The notes under the pieces are model-generated. The model was not told where the DNA came from, did not search any database, and saw nothing but the letters and a program-made list of their open reading frames with translations. Of a DNA stretch of 64,000 nt, positions 1 to 9,947 are shown piece after piece. Location of the stretch: assembly GCF_000152625.1 (NCBI RefSeq), contig NZ_CH724156.1, positions 3,216,602 through 3,280,601 of the forward strand. Reading direction: 5' to 3'. The DNA is from Roseovarius nubinhibens ISM (GTDB lineage Bacteria > Pseudomonadota > Alphaproteobacteria > Rhodobacterales > Rhodobacteraceae). Within the stretch, counting starts at the first letter, position 1. The number at the start of each line of letters is the position of its first letter. A program made the translations under genes and the position numbers.

Positions 1-1
1 C

Positions 2-598
2 GATACCGCGGCCTCGGACCGGTTTTTGGCGACGATGTATTCCGAAGCCAACCGGATGGAGCGGCTGGTGCGCGATCTGCTGGCGCTGAGCCGGGTCGAG
101 AGCGAAGAGCGGGTGCGCCCCAATCAGACGGTCGATCTGGCGGGGCTGGTGCGCAGCGTGGCGCATACGCTGCGGCCGCTCTTGGAGAATTCCGAGGTGA
201 CGCTCGATCTCGAGCTGCCGCAGAGCGACACGGAACTGCCGGGCGATGCCGACCAGCTGCGTCAGGTGGTGACCAACCTGATCGAGAACGCGGTCAAATA
301 CGGCGGCAAGGGCAAGACCGTCACCGTGACGCTGAGCCATGCCGAGAATGATCCGATGCTGCGCCGCGATGCGCTCTTGTTGTCGGTGCGCGACGAGGGG
401 CCGGGAATTTCCGAGATCCATATCCCGCGCCTGACGGAACGATTCTACCGGGTCGACAGCCACCGGTCGCGCGAAATGGGCGGCACCGGGCTTGGCCTCG
501 CCATCGTCAAACATATCGTGAGCCGCCACCGCGGCCGGCTTCGCATCGAAAGCGAGCTGGGGCAGGGCAGCGTGTTCCGGGTGATTCTCCCTCGCTGA
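2..598 (+). CDS. phoR: Phosphate regulon sensor histidine kinase PhoR (C-terminal part)
   Basis: The gene enters the window already open; the reading frame is continuous from base 2, so the start, any membrane segments and the phospho-accepting His lie upstream. Visible are the end of the dimerisation helix (RMERLVRDLLALSRVE), the N box (QVVTNLIENAVKYGG), the G1 box (RDEGPGIS), the F region (RFYRVDSHRSREMGG) and the G2 box (GTGLGLAIVKH), in the usual order for a HATPase_c domain. The assignment to PhoR rather than another kinase comes from the following pstSCAB-phoU-phoB genes and from the RFYRVD signature. It would phosphorylate PhoB when phosphate is scarce. Only the product's extreme N-terminal portion is unseen, so domain architecture there is unknown. 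Confidence 0.9.
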   Translation, partial: DTAASDRFLATMYSEANRMERLVRDLLALSRVESEERVRPNQTVDLAGLVRSVAHTLRPLLENSEVTLDLELPQSDTELPGDADQLRQVVTNLIENAVKYGGKGKTVTVTLSHAENDPMLRRDALLLSVRDEGPGISEIHIPRLTERFYRVDSHRSREMGGTGLGLAIVKHIVSRHRGRLRIESELGQGSVFRVILPR

Positions 599-718
599 GC
601 TCGTCTCAGGGGTGCAGATGTCATGATTCCCCTCTGGCGCGCGGTTGTTCGCGGTTTGTCAGCCGGTGGCAGGGCAAAAAATCGGCTGTTTTGTCTGGTT
701 TTCTTCAACAAATCCACG

Positions 719-758
719 CTGTCATAAAACCGTTACAAAATCGTAACAAAAGCTTTGT
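719..758 (+). promoter_or_regulatory. Tandem Pho boxes upstream of pstS
   Basis: Four 7-mers, CTGTCAT (719), CCGTTAC (730), TCGTAAC (741) and GCTTTGT (752), are separated by exactly AAAA each time, giving a strict 11-bp period. CTGTCAT-N4-CTGTCAT is the classical PhoB recognition pattern; the first two units match best and the fourth is weak. The array ends 78 bp before the pstS start codon, as expected for a PhoB-activated promoter in which PhoB replaces the -35 contact. Confidence 0.85.
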
Positions 759-836
759 CCGTGGGGCGTAGACCGCCGCTGTAGGCCACGCAGTTGTGGC
801 CGCTGCCAAATTCAAATCGCATCTAAGGAGCGACAC

Positions 837-1895
837 ATGTCCCGTTTCACCCTCAGCACTTCGGCTCTGGCCATCCTGGCCGTGTCGGCCACTGCCGCTG
901 CCGCCCGCGACAACGTTCAGGTTGCCGGTTCCTCGACCGTGCTGCCCTATGCCTCGATCGTGGCCGAAGCCTTTGGCGAAAACTTTGACTTCCCGACGCC
1001 CGTCGTCGAATCCGGCGGCTCGTCGGCTGGTCTCAAGCGCTTCTGCGAAGGTGTTGGCGAAAACACCATCGACGTCGCCAACTCGAGCCGCAAGATCCGC
1101 GAAAAAGAAATCAAGGCCTGTGCCGAAGCCGGCGTGACCGACATCATCGAAGTCCGCATCGGCTATGACGGGATCGTCTTTGCCAGCCAGAAGACCGGCC
1201 CCGAATTCACCACCTTCACCCAGGCGGACCTGTTCAACGCGCTGAGCCCGAAAGTGGTCATCGACGGCAAGCTGGTCGACAACCCCTATCAGAAATGGTC
1301 GGATTTCAACGCCGATCTGCCCGACGTGGAAATCGCCACCTTCATCCCCGGCACCAAGCATGGCACCCGTGAAGTGTTCGAAGAAAAAGTTCTGGTTCAG
1401 GGCTGTGAAGACACCGGCGCCTATGAGCTGCTGAAAGCCGAAGCCGAAGGCGAAGACGACAAAGCCAAGGGCAAAGCGGCGCATAAAGCCTGCTACAACG
1501 TCCGCACCGATGGCAAATCGGTCGACATCGACGGCGACTACACCGAGACTCTGGCGCGTCTCGACAGCAACTCGAACGGCGTTGGCGTCTTTGGCCTGGC
1601 CTTCTACGAGAACAACACCGACAAGCTCAAGGTTGCGACCATGGCCGATGTGGCCCCCTCGACCGAGACCATCGCCAGCGGCGAATACCCGGTGTCGCGC
1701 CCGCTCTACTTCTACGTCAAGAAAGCGCATATCGGCGTGATCCCGGGCCTCAAAGAATACGCTGAATTCTTTGTCAGCGACGAGATCGCAGGCCCCGATG
1801 GCCCGCTCTCCGACTATGGCCTCGTGTCCGATCCGGAACTGGCCGCGACCCAAACTCTGGTGGCTGACGAAGCGACCATGGGCGAAGGCATGTAA
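837..1895 (+). CDS. pstS: Phosphate ABC transporter, periplasmic phosphate-binding protein PstS
   Basis: Binds phosphate in the periplasm and delivers it to PstCA. 352 residues. Residues 1-23 form a Sec signal peptide ending in an Ala-rich stretch before RDNVQ. Phosphate-contacting motifs are AGSSTVLPY (about 30-38) and ESGGSSAGLKRFC (about 59-71), with KHGTREVFE near residue 180, all typical of the PstS family. The start ATG follows the ribosome binding site AAGGAG at about 825. The gene is preceded by tandem Pho boxes and followed by a terminator-like hairpin before pstC, an arrangement that lets pstS be expressed above the permease genes. Confidence 0.95.
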   Translation: MSRFTLSTSALAILAVSATAAAARDNVQVAGSSTVLPYASIVAEAFGENFDFPTPVVESGGSSAGLKRFCEGVGENTIDVANSSRKIREKEIKACAEAGVTDIIEVRIGYDGIVFASQKTGPEFTTFTQADLFNALSPKVVIDGKLVDNPYQKWSDFNADLPDVEIATFIPGTKHGTREVFEEKVLVQGCEDTGAYELLKAEAEGEDDKAKGKAAHKACYNVRTDGKSVDIDGDYTETLARLDSNSNGVGVFGLAFYENNTDKLKVATMADVAPSTETIASGEYPVSRPLYFYVKKAHIGVIPGLKEYAEFFVSDEIAGPDGPLSDYGLVSDPELAATQTLVADEATMGEGM

Positions 1896-1911
1896 GCCAA
1901 AGGCTTGCTCT

Positions 1912-1944
1912 GGGGCGGCGCGGGTTCTCGTGCCGCCCCTTTTT
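1912..1944 (+). terminator. Intra-operon terminator between pstS and pstC
   Basis: GGGGCGGC at 1912-1919 pairs with GCCGCCCC at 1932-1939, and the inner GCG/CGT can extend the stem; five T residues follow (1940-1944). It lies 16 bp after the pstS stop and about 60 bp before pstC. A partial terminator here is a known way to make more binding protein than permease; that role is inferred. Confidence 0.8.
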
Positions 1945-2006
1945 GATGTTTGCACGCCTCTGGCCGCTGGGACATCTGGGGACGAAAAAGGGCTTGGGGG
2001 ACCGCA

Positions 2007-3467
2007 ATGCCTGTATTCTGGTTAGTTTTGATTGTCGGCGCGATGGCGTTGATCGGCTATGGGCTGGGACGGGCCCGGGCCCTCAAATCGGCAGGCGGCG
2101 ACAGTCGCGTGCTGCACTCCTTGCCAAGCTTCTACGGCGCCAATGTGGCGCTGAGCGCGCTTGTGCCGGCGCTGGGCCTTGTGCTGGTCTGGCTCATCGC
2201 GCAGCCGCTGGTGATCAATGCGAGCATCTCTGGCGACATCCCGCAAAGCGCCATTCCCGAGAGCAGCACGCTCAGCCTCGTGATGAGCGATGTGCGCCGG
2301 GTGGCCGATGGGCTCGACCTGGCGGTGAGCCAGGGCGTGCTGAGCGCCGATGCCGCCAAGACGCTGAGCGCCGATGGCACGATCCGCGACACGCTTGGTG
2401 CGGTCGGTGTGGCGCTGGGCTCTGATGTGACCCCTGAAATCCTCTCGGCGGCGCAGACCTACCGCACGATGAATGCCGCTGGCAGCTGGATGCTCACCGC
2501 TTTGGTGTTGGCGCTGGCCTTTGGCGGGTTCGTCTTTGCCATGTCGCGCACCAAGGCCGAGTTCCGCGCCCGCAACGTCGTCGAGAGCGGCATTCGCGTG
2601 CTCTTGGTTGCGGCCGCCTCGATCGCCATCCTGACCACGCTCGGCATCGTGCTGTCGCTGATCTTCAACACGATCGAGTTCTTCAAGCTCTACCCGGCGT
2701 CGGAGTTCTTCACCTCGCTGACCTGGGCGCCGAGCTTTGGCGGCGGGTCCGAGCTTGGCATTCTGCCGCTGCTGTGGGGCACGCTCTATATCTCGATCAT
2801 CGCGCTTCTGGTGGCGGTGCCCATCGGGCTCTTTGCGGCGATTTATCTCTCGGAGTATGCCAGCCCCGCGGTGCGCGGTGTGGCCAAGCCGCTCATCGAG
2901 ATCCTCGCCGGTATCCCGACCATCGTTTACGGTCTTTTCGCGCTGCTCACCGTCGGGCCGCTCTTGCTGCAGGTCTTTGGCGACGAAGGCCTTGGCTGGA
3001 TGCAGGCGGGCACGGCGGTGATGACCGCGGGCCTCGTCATGGGGGTGATGCTCATCCCCTTCGTGAGCTCGCTCAGCGATGACATCATCAACGCGGTGCC
3101 GCAGGCGATGCGCGACGGCTCCTACGGGCTTGGCGCCACCAAATCCGAGACGATCCGTCAGGTGATCCTGCCCGCCGCGCTGCCGGGCATCGTGGGGGCG
3201 ATCCTGCTCGCCGCGAGCCGCGCCATCGGTGAGACGATGATCGTGGTGCTCGGGGCAGGGGCCGCGGCCCGGCTCAGCATGAACCCGTTCGATGCGATGA
3301 CCACCGTCACCGCCAAGATCGTGAGCCAGCTCACCGGGGACGCGGATTTCGCCAGCCCCGAAGCGCTGGTGGCCTTTGCGCTCGGCATGACGCTTTTCGT
3401 CATCACGCTGGGTCTCAATATCTTCGCGCTCTACATCGTGCGCAAATACCGGGAGCAATACGAATGA
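2007..3467 (+). CDS. pstC: Phosphate ABC transporter permease PstC
   Basis: Inner-membrane subunit of the high-affinity phosphate importer. The ATG at 2007 is chosen because GGGGG sits six bases upstream and MPVFWLVLIVG starts a membrane helix at once; an ATG at 1950 would add a non-hydrophobic leader. The 486-residue product is longer than E. coli PstC (319) because of an N-terminal extension with extra hydrophobic segments, common in alphaproteobacteria. The permease core has the cytoplasmic coupling (EAA-like) loop YGLGATKSETIRQVILP. The stop overlaps the pstA start (ATGA), so the two subunits are translationally coupled. Confidence 0.93.
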   Translation: MPVFWLVLIVGAMALIGYGLGRARALKSAGGDSRVLHSLPSFYGANVALSALVPALGLVLVWLIAQPLVINASISGDIPQSAIPESSTLSLVMSDVRRVADGLDLAVSQGVLSADAAKTLSADGTIRDTLGAVGVALGSDVTPEILSAAQTYRTMNAAGSWMLTALVLALAFGGFVFAMSRTKAEFRARNVVESGIRVLLVAAASIAILTTLGIVLSLIFNTIEFFKLYPASEFFTSLTWAPSFGGGSELGILPLLWGTLYISIIALLVAVPIGLFAAIYLSEYASPAVRGVAKPLIEILAGIPTIVYGLFALLTVGPLLLQVFGDEGLGWMQAGTAVMTAGLVMGVMLIPFVSSLSDDIINAVPQAMRDGSYGLGATKSETIRQVILPAALPGIVGAILLAASRAIGETMIVVLGAGAAARLSMNPFDAMTTVTAKIVSQLTGDADFASPEALVAFALGMTLFVITLGLNIFALYIVRKYREQYE

Positions 3468-4813
3468 CCGACGCGACCGCAACTCCGCAAGCCGCACCCG
3501 CGACCTCGCTGGTGGCGGCGGACGCCCGCACCCAAAAGCGCAACAGGGCCGAACGCCGGTTCCGCGCCTATGGCATGGCGGCCATTCTCACCGGTCTGTT
3601 CTTCCTCGTCGTGCTGGTGTCCTCGATCCTCTACAATGGGGTCGGCGCCTTTCAGCAGAGCTTTGTCAACGTGCCGGTCTATCTCGACCCGGCCAAGCTC
3701 GACAAGAACGGCACGGGCGACATCGAAGAGATCAAGAAAGTGTCGACCTTCGGCTATGCGCCGCTGATCCAGGATGGGCTTCTCTCGGAGGTTCAGAAAA
3801 GCGGCATCGAGACCCCGCTCACCAAGTCCAAGGACATGAAGAACCTGCTGTCGGCCTCGGCCGCGGCGGAGGTGCGCGACTATGTGGTGGCGAACCCCGA
3901 GCAGATCGGCGAGACGGTCGAGTTTCGCCTGCTCGCCTCGAGCCGGGTCGATGGCTATCTCAAGGGCCGGGTCAAACGTGAAGACGTGGCCGATGACAAG
4001 AACATCTCTGTCGAGCAGCTCGACCTGACCGACCAGCTCCGCGATGCGGGGATCGTCAGCAAGGGGTTCAACCTGAGCTTTATCACCGGCGCCGATGCCT
4101 CGGAGAGCCGCCCGGAACAGGCGGGGATCGGGGTCTCGATGCTGGGGTCGTTCTTCATGATGCTGGTGGTGCTGGTGCTCAGCCTGCCGATCGGGGTGGC
4201 CGCCTCGATCTATCTCGAGGAGTTTGCGCCGCAGAACCGGTTCACCGATCTCATCGAGGTCAATATCTCGAACCTCGCCGCGGTGCCGTCGATTGTCTTC
4301 GGTATCCTTGGCCTCGCGGTGTTCATCCAGTTTGCCCATCTGCCGCAATCCGCGCCTCTGGTGGGCGGTCTGGTGCTGACGCTGATGACCCTGCCGACGA
4401 TCATCATCTCGACGCGCGCCTCGCTCAAGGCGGTGCCGCCGTCGATCCGCGATGCGGCGCTGGGCGTCGGGGCCTCGAAGATGCAGTCGATCTTTCACCA
4501 TGTGCTGCCGCTTGCCATGCCCGGCATCCTGACCGGCACGATCATCGGCCTCGCACAAGCGCTGGGCGAGACCGCGCCGCTGCTGCTCATCGGGATGGTG
4601 GGGTATATCGCCTCGAACTATCCCGACGGGTTTGCCTCGGGGTTCCTCGATCCGAACTCGGCCATGCCCGCGCAGATCTATGAATGGGCGAAACGCGCCG
4701 ACCCGGCCTATTATGAACGGGCCTGGGGCGGCATCATCATCCTGCTGGTGTTCCTGCTGACCATGAACGCCATTGCCATCATCCTGCGCCGTCGCTTTGA
4801 GCGCCGCTGGTAA
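3464..4813 (+). CDS. pstA: Phosphate ABC transporter permease PstA
   Basis: Second permease subunit, pairing with PstC. 449 residues: an N-terminal cytoplasmic tail, one membrane helix (about 40-60), a large extra-membrane domain of the DUF3333 type seen in alphaproteobacterial PstA, then the binding-protein-dependent permease domain from about residue 225. The coupling loop [18 protein letters not shown] is visible near residue 340. Its ATG overlaps the pstC stop by four bases and it is followed after 19 bases by pstB. Length and domain order are normal for the group. Confidence 0.93.
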   Translation: MTDATATPQAAPATSLVAADARTQKRNRAERRFRAYGMAAILTGLFFLVVLVSSILYNGVGAFQQSFVNVPVYLDPAKLDKNGTGDIEEIKKVSTFGYAPLIQDGLLSEVQKSGIETPLTKSKDMKNLLSASAAAEVRDYVVANPEQIGETVEFRLLASSRVDGYLKGRVKREDVADDKNISVEQLDLTDQLRDAGIVSKGFNLSFITGADASESRPEQAGIGVSMLGSFFMMLVVLVLSLPIGVAASIYLEEFAPQNRFTDLIEVNISNLAAVPSIVFGILGLAVFIQFAHLPQSAPLVGGLVLTLMTLPTIIISTRASLKAVPPSIRDAALGVGASKMQSIFHHVLPLAMPGILTGTIIGLAQALGETAPLLLIGMVGYIASNYPDGFASGFLDPNSAMPAQIYEWAKRADPAYYERAWGGIIILLVFLLTMNAIAIILRRRFERRW

Positions 4814-4832
4814 GAGAACGAGGATCAAACCA

Positions 4833-5630
4833 ATGTATGACGCTCCAAACCGGGAGATGAAAGTGGACCAGAAGACAACCAAGATTTCGGCGCGCGGCGT
4901 GCAGGTCTATTATGGCGACACCCATGCCATCAAGGACGTGGATGTCGATATCGAAGACCGCACTGTGACCGCCTTCATCGGCCCGTCGGGATGTGGCAAA
5001 TCGACCTTTCTGCGCTGTCTCAACCGGATGAACGACACGATCGACGTCTGCCGCGTCAAGGGCGAGATCAAGCTCGACGGCGAAGACATCTATGACAAGC
5101 GGGTCGATCCGGTGCAGCTGCGTGCCAAGGTCGGCATGGTGTTCCAGAAACCCAACCCGTTCCCCAAGTCGATCTATGACAACGTGGCCTATGGGCCGCG
5201 CATCCACGGGCTCGCCCGCGACAAGGCCGATCTCGACGAGATCGTCGAGCGCGCCCTGCGCCGGGGGGCGATCTGGAACGAGGTCAAGGACCGTCTCGAC
5301 GCGCCGGGCACCGGTCTTTCGGGTGGGCAGCAGCAGCGTCTGTGCATCGCCCGCGCCGTTGCGACCGAGCCGGAAGTTCTGCTGATGGACGAACCCTGTT
5401 CGGCGCTCGACCCCATCGCCACGGCCCAGGTCGAAGAGCTCATCGACGAGCTGCGCGAGAGCTATTCGGTGGTCATCGTCACCCACTCGATGCAGCAGGC
5501 CGCCCGGGTGAGCCAGAAGACCGCCTTCTTCCACCTCGGCAATCTGGTGGAGTTCGGCGAGACCGGACAGATTTTCACCAACCCGCAAGATTCACGCACT
5601 GAAAGCTATATCACCGGCCGGATCGGGTAA
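4833..5630 (+). CDS. pstB: Phosphate import ATPase PstB
   Basis: ATPase that powers phosphate import. The 265-residue protein shows Walker A (GPSGCGKST), the Q loop (VFQKPNPFP), the ABC signature (LSGGQQQR), Walker B ([13 protein letters not shown]) and the switch His (VTHSMQQ). [14 protein letters not shown] is a PstB-specific stretch. The start at 4833 follows GAACGAGG; an internal ATG at 4857 is a possible alternative start giving 257 residues, the E. coli length. It sits between pstA and phoU in one operon. Confidence 0.95.
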   Translation: MYDAPNREMKVDQKTTKISARGVQVYYGDTHAIKDVDVDIEDRTVTAFIGPSGCGKSTFLRCLNRMNDTIDVCRVKGEIKLDGEDIYDKRVDPVQLRAKVGMVFQKPNPFPKSIYDNVAYGPRIHGLARDKADLDEIVERALRRGAIWNEVKDRLDAPGTGLSGGQQQRLCIARAVATEPEVLLMDEPCSALDPIATAQVEELIDELRESYSVVIVTHSMQQAARVSQKTAFFHLGNLVEFGETGQIFTNPQDSRTESYITGRIG

Positions 5631-5642
5631 GAGGACAGGACC

Positions 5643-6368
5643 ATGCAGGACACACATATCCAATCGGCCTTCGACCGCGACCTCGAAGGCATTCAGGCCA
5701 GCATCATGAAGATGGGCGGCCTCGTGGAAGAGGCCATTCTCGACGCGGCGCAATCGCTCGAGACCCGGGACGAAGAGCTGGCCGAGACCGTCCGCCGCCG
5801 CGACAAGGTGATCGACGCGCTCGAAGAGCAGATCAACGAAGAGGTCGCCCGCGTGATCGCGCTGCGCGCGCCCACGGCGGTCGATCTGCGCATCGTTCTG
5901 TCGGTGCTCAAGGTGAGCGGCAATCTCGAACGGATCGGCGACTATGCCAAGAACATGGCGAAACGGACCACGGTCCTGTCGTCCATGGCCCCGGTGCATG
6001 ACGCCGCCGCCGCCCTGCGCCGCATGGCGCGCGAGGTGGAGCGGATGCTCAAGGATGCGCTCGACGCCTATATCCAGCGCGACGCGGGCCTCGCCCGGGA
6101 CGTGATGGAGCGCGACCGCGACATCGATCAGATGTATAATGCGCTGTTTCGTGAATATCTCACCTTCATGATGGAGGATCCCCGCAACATCACGCCCTGT
6201 ATGCATCTGCATTTCATTGCCAAGAATACCGAGCGGATGGGCGACCATGTGACCTCGATCGCCGAGCAGGTGATCTATCTGGTGACCGGCGAGATGCCCG
6301 AGGACACCCGTCCCAAGGGCGATCAGACCTCGGTCAATCCCGATCTGTCCCAAGGGGCAGCAAGCTAG
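5643..6368 (+). CDS. phoU: Phosphate signalling protein PhoU
   Basis: Cytoplasmic regulator linking the Pst transporter to PhoR; it keeps the Pho regulon off when phosphate is plentiful. 241 residues made of two similar three-helix PhoU repeats. Each repeat has the acidic metal-binding helix typical of the family, for example NLERIGDYAKNMAKR in repeat one and NTERMGDHVTSIAEQ in repeat two. The ATG follows GAGGACAGG. It lies 12 bases after pstB and 15 before phoB, so it is in the same transcription unit. Confidence 0.94.
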   Translation: MQDTHIQSAFDRDLEGIQASIMKMGGLVEEAILDAAQSLETRDEELAETVRRRDKVIDALEEQINEEVARVIALRAPTAVDLRIVLSVLKVSGNLERIGDYAKNMAKRTTVLSSMAPVHDAAAALRRMAREVERMLKDALDAYIQRDAGLARDVMERDRDIDQMYNALFREYLTFMMEDPRNITPCMHLHFIAKNTERMGDHVTSIAEQVIYLVTGEMPEDTRPKGDQTSVNPDLSQGAAS

Positions 6369-6383
6369 GACTGGATACGGACC

Positions 6384-7073
6384 ATGAGTGCAGAACAACC
6401 TTGCGTGTTGCTGGTCGAAGACGAACCGGCCCAGCGCGACATCCTGACCTATAATCTCGAGGCCGACGGCTTTGAGGTGGCGGCGGCCGAGAATGGCGAA
6501 GAGGCGCTTCTTCTGGTGGATGAGGTGTCGCCAGATATCATCGTGCTCGACTGGATGCTGCCCAATGTGTCCGGCATCGAAGTCTGTCGGCAGCTCAAAT
6601 CGCGCAGCGACACGCGGGGCGTGCCGATCATCATGCTCTCGGCCCGCTCGGAAGAGGTGGACCGGGTGCGAGGCCTCGAGACCGGCGCCGATGATTACGT
6701 GGTGAAACCCTATTCCGTGGCCGAGCTCATGGCGCGGGTGCGGGCGCAGCTGCGCCGGACCCGGCCGGCGGCGATGGGCGCGCGGCTCGAATTTGACGAT
6801 ATCGTGCTCGATGCGGAAACCCATCGGGTGACGCGGGCCGATCAGTCGCTCAAGCTCGGGCCGACAGAGTTTCGCCTGCTGTCGACCTTCATGGAGAAAC
6901 CGGGCCGTGTCTGGAGCCGCGAGCAATTGCTCGACCGGGTCTGGGGCCGCGACATCTATGTCGATACGCGCACTGTGGACGTCCATATCGGGCGGCTGCG
7001 CAAGGCGCTCTGTCAATATGGCGGCGATGACCCGCTGCGCACGGTGCGCGGCGCGGGATATGCGCTGGGCTAA
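6384..7073 (+). CDS. phoB: Phosphate regulon response regulator PhoB
   Basis: OmpR/PhoB-type transcription factor, 229 residues. Receiver domain about 5-122 with the acidic pocket VEDEP, phospho-accepting Asp56 (IVLDWMLP) and Lys108 (DDYVVKPYS). The winged-helix DNA-binding domain covers about 133-229 and ends in the usual recognition helix and hairpin (TVDVHIGRLRKAL, TVRGAGYALG). Its likely target is the 11-bp-periodic Pho-box array before pstS. It is the last gene of the operon, followed by a good terminator. Confidence 0.95.
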   Translation: MSAEQPCVLLVEDEPAQRDILTYNLEADGFEVAAAENGEEALLLVDEVSPDIIVLDWMLPNVSGIEVCRQLKSRSDTRGVPIIMLSARSEEVDRVRGLETGADDYVVKPYSVAELMARVRAQLRRTRPAAMGARLEFDDIVLDAETHRVTRADQSLKLGPTEFRLLSTFMEKPGRVWSREQLLDRVWGRDIYVDTRTVDVHIGRLRKALCQYGGDDPLRTVRGAGYALG

Positions 7074-7102
7074 AAGATTTACGAGTGACGCGAAGTGGGT
7101 GT

Positions 7103-7132
7103 CCGGGGCAGGGGGAACTTTGCCCCGGTTTT
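7103..7132 (+). terminator. Terminator after phoB
   Basis: CCGGGGCA (7103-7110) pairs perfectly with TGCCCCGG (7121-7128) around a 10-base loop and is followed by TTTT. It closes the pho-pst operon just before the convergent LysR gene. Confidence 0.75.
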
Positions 7133-7136
7133 ACGT

Positions 7137-8066
7137 TCAGCGCGGCAGCATGTCCTCTTCGTCGACCACCGCCGCCAGCCAGTCGCGAAAGGCCCGCAAG
7201 GCCGGATCGGTGGCGCGCGCCTCGGGCCAGACGAGGTAATAGGCGCCCGGCAGCTCTACGGGATGCGGGGCGAGCGCCACGAGCCGCCCGGCGGCGATCT
7301 CGGGCTCGGCCAGATAGAGCGGCAAGAGCGCCACGCCAAGCCCATGCAGCGCCGCCTGAATGATCGTCGAGAACTGATCATGCACGGTGCCGGTGAGCCG
7401 CGGGGCGGCCACATCATGCCGGGCAAACCACGTGGGCCAAGCCTCGGGGCGGGTGTCGATATGCAAAAGCGGCAGCTGTGCCAGCGCCGCTGGCTCGGGC
7501 AGCGCGTCGGGTTTCATGCCGGCCAGCAGATTGCCCAGCAGATCGGGGGCCGCGACCGGCAGGACCTGTTCCTGCATCAGCCGCAGCGCCTGTGTTCCGG
7601 GCCAATCCGCATCGCCGAAATGTATCGCTGCATCAATGCCTTCACTGGCGAAGTTGAACTTCTGCAGCCGGGTCGAGAGATTGATCGTCACCTCGGGATG
7701 GGCGCGGGCAAATTCCGGCAAGCGCGGCACCAGCCAGCGCATCCCGAAGGTCGGCAGGATGGCGAGGTTGAGCCGCCCGTGATCGACCGGGGCGCGCAGC
7801 CGCATCCCGGCCTGGGTCAGCCGCGCCAGCGCCTCGCGCGCCTCAGCGGCATAGGCCTGCGCCGCGGCGCTCAGCACCAGATGCCGGCCCTCGCGGTGAA
7901 AGAGCGCCACGCCAAGCTGCTCTTCCAGCGTCTTGAGCTGCCGGCTCACCGCGCTTTGCGTGAGGCCGAGCGCGTCACCGGTGGCAATGGTGGTGCCGAG
8001 CCGGTCAAACGTCTCGAGCACCCGCAGCGCGGCGGTCGAGGGGATATGGGCGCGGGGCAGGGGCAT
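7137..8066 (-). CDS. LysR-family transcriptional regulator, candidate regulator of gcdH
   Basis: 309 residues with an N-terminal winged helix-turn-helix (about 6-65; TGDALGLTQSAVSRQLKTLE) and a C-terminal periplasmic-binding-like effector domain. The sequence resembles the GcvA group of LysR proteins. It is divergent from glutaryl-CoA dehydrogenase with about 120 bp between starts, the usual layout for a LysR protein and its target. In pseudomonads a LysR-type protein, GcdR, activates gcdH in response to glutarate; the same role here is inferred only from position. Confidence 0.88.
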   Translation of the reverse strand: MPLPRAHIPSTAALRVLETFDRLGTTIATGDALGLTQSAVSRQLKTLEEQLGVALFHREGRHLVLSAAAQAYAAEAREALARLTQAGMRLRAPVDHGRLNLAILPTFGMRWLVPRLPEFARAHPEVTINLSTRLQKFNFASEGIDAAIHFGDADWPGTQALRLMQEQVLPVAAPDLLGNLLAGMKPDALPEPAALAQLPLLHIDTRPEAWPTWFARHDVAAPRLTGTVHDQFSTIIQAALHGLGVALLPLYLAEPEIAAGRLVALAPHPVELPGAYYLVWPEARATDPALRAFRDWLAAVVDEEDMLPR

Positions 8067-8186
8067 GATATATGCTGTTCCCTCATAGGATTATGCGGAT
8101 ATATCGTTATTCACCGCAGGTTTTCTCATATATACACCGGTCAAACCCGGAAATGAATGCCTGTTTCGCATGGAAAGGACCGCAAG

Positions 8187-9410
<1,224 letters not shown>

Positions 9411-9436
9411 AGCGCTTGAGAGAGTTTGGATGACAG

Positions 9437-9471
9437 AACGGCCCGTCAGGATCTCTGGCGGGCCGTTTCAT
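9437..9471 (+). terminator. Terminator after gcdH
   Basis: AACGGCCCG (9437-9445) pairs with CGGGCCGTT (9459-9467); the following TTCATTAT is only moderately T-rich. It lies just downstream of the gcdH stop. Confidence 0.65.
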
Positions 9472-9474
9472 TAT

Positions 9475-9502
9475 GGGTATTTGGAACCAGAAAGAGCGGC
9501 AG
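9475..9502 (+). repeat. Dispersed 3'-end repeat, copy 1
   Basis: Begins GGGTATTTGGAACCAGAAAG and continues GAG-like into a purine-rich tail ending at 9502. The same unit recurs at 44985-45012, 59335-59362 and, reversed, at 47706-47727. This copy follows the gcdH terminator. Confidence 0.75.
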
Positions 9503-9528
9503 CGGGGACCCTGTCAGCCCACAGGCAA

Positions 9529-9554
9529 TGTAAACACCATTCAGAAATGTCACC
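9529..9554 (+). repeat. Left terminal inverted repeat of the IS
   Basis: Starts TGTAAACACC and ends AATGTCACC. 18 of 26 positions match the complement of the right end. Immediately preceded by the target duplication GGCAA. Confidence 0.85.
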
Positions 9555-9658
9555 GGCTGCGCAAAACAGAAACGTCACCAAGAGGCGTGACGTGAGCAAG
9601 GCTTAGCAGCCCGTAGACCCCACATATCGAAGGGCTGAAAAGCCTTGCGGGGCTCAGG

Positions 9659-9931
9659 TCATAGACCGAGCTTTCGCCGTTCTTTCTTATTGTAGAATGC
9701 TTTGATGCCTTCTTCGCGCAGGATCTCTTCAAAGGCGCGCCAGGCGAGGCCATCACCGAAGAAGGGCGGGTTATCGGAAACCGTCAACGTGCCGAACTGG
9801 TTCTCCACGGACAGGATCCAGCCGGGATTGATGCTGGTCCGGTAGATCTCAACATCGAAATGATGCCCGTCGATGACGACGGATTGCGTGTAATCGGAGA
9901 AGATGATTTCTGGGTCGTCGTCGGCAGTCAT
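9659..9931 (-). CDS. Small passenger protein of the IS, unknown function
   Basis: 90 residues from the ATG at 9931, which is preceded by a GAAGG ribosome site and lies 16 bases after the transposase stop, so it is probably co-transcribed and coupled with the transposase. The product is acidic in its first half and ends in a basic tail (YNKKERRKLGL). No membrane segment, helix-turn-helix or catalytic motif is visible. I do not recognise the family. Its position inside the inverted repeats makes it part of the mobile element. A longer frame to 10015 exists but would overlap the transposase end and has no ribosome site. Confidence 0.7.
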   Translation of the reverse strand: MTADDDPEIIFSDYTQSVVIDGHHFDVEIYRTSINPGWILSVENQFGTLTVSDNPPFFGDGLAWRAFEEILREEGIKAFYNKKERRKLGL

Positions 9932-9947
9932 GCCTTCATTCTTGGGC

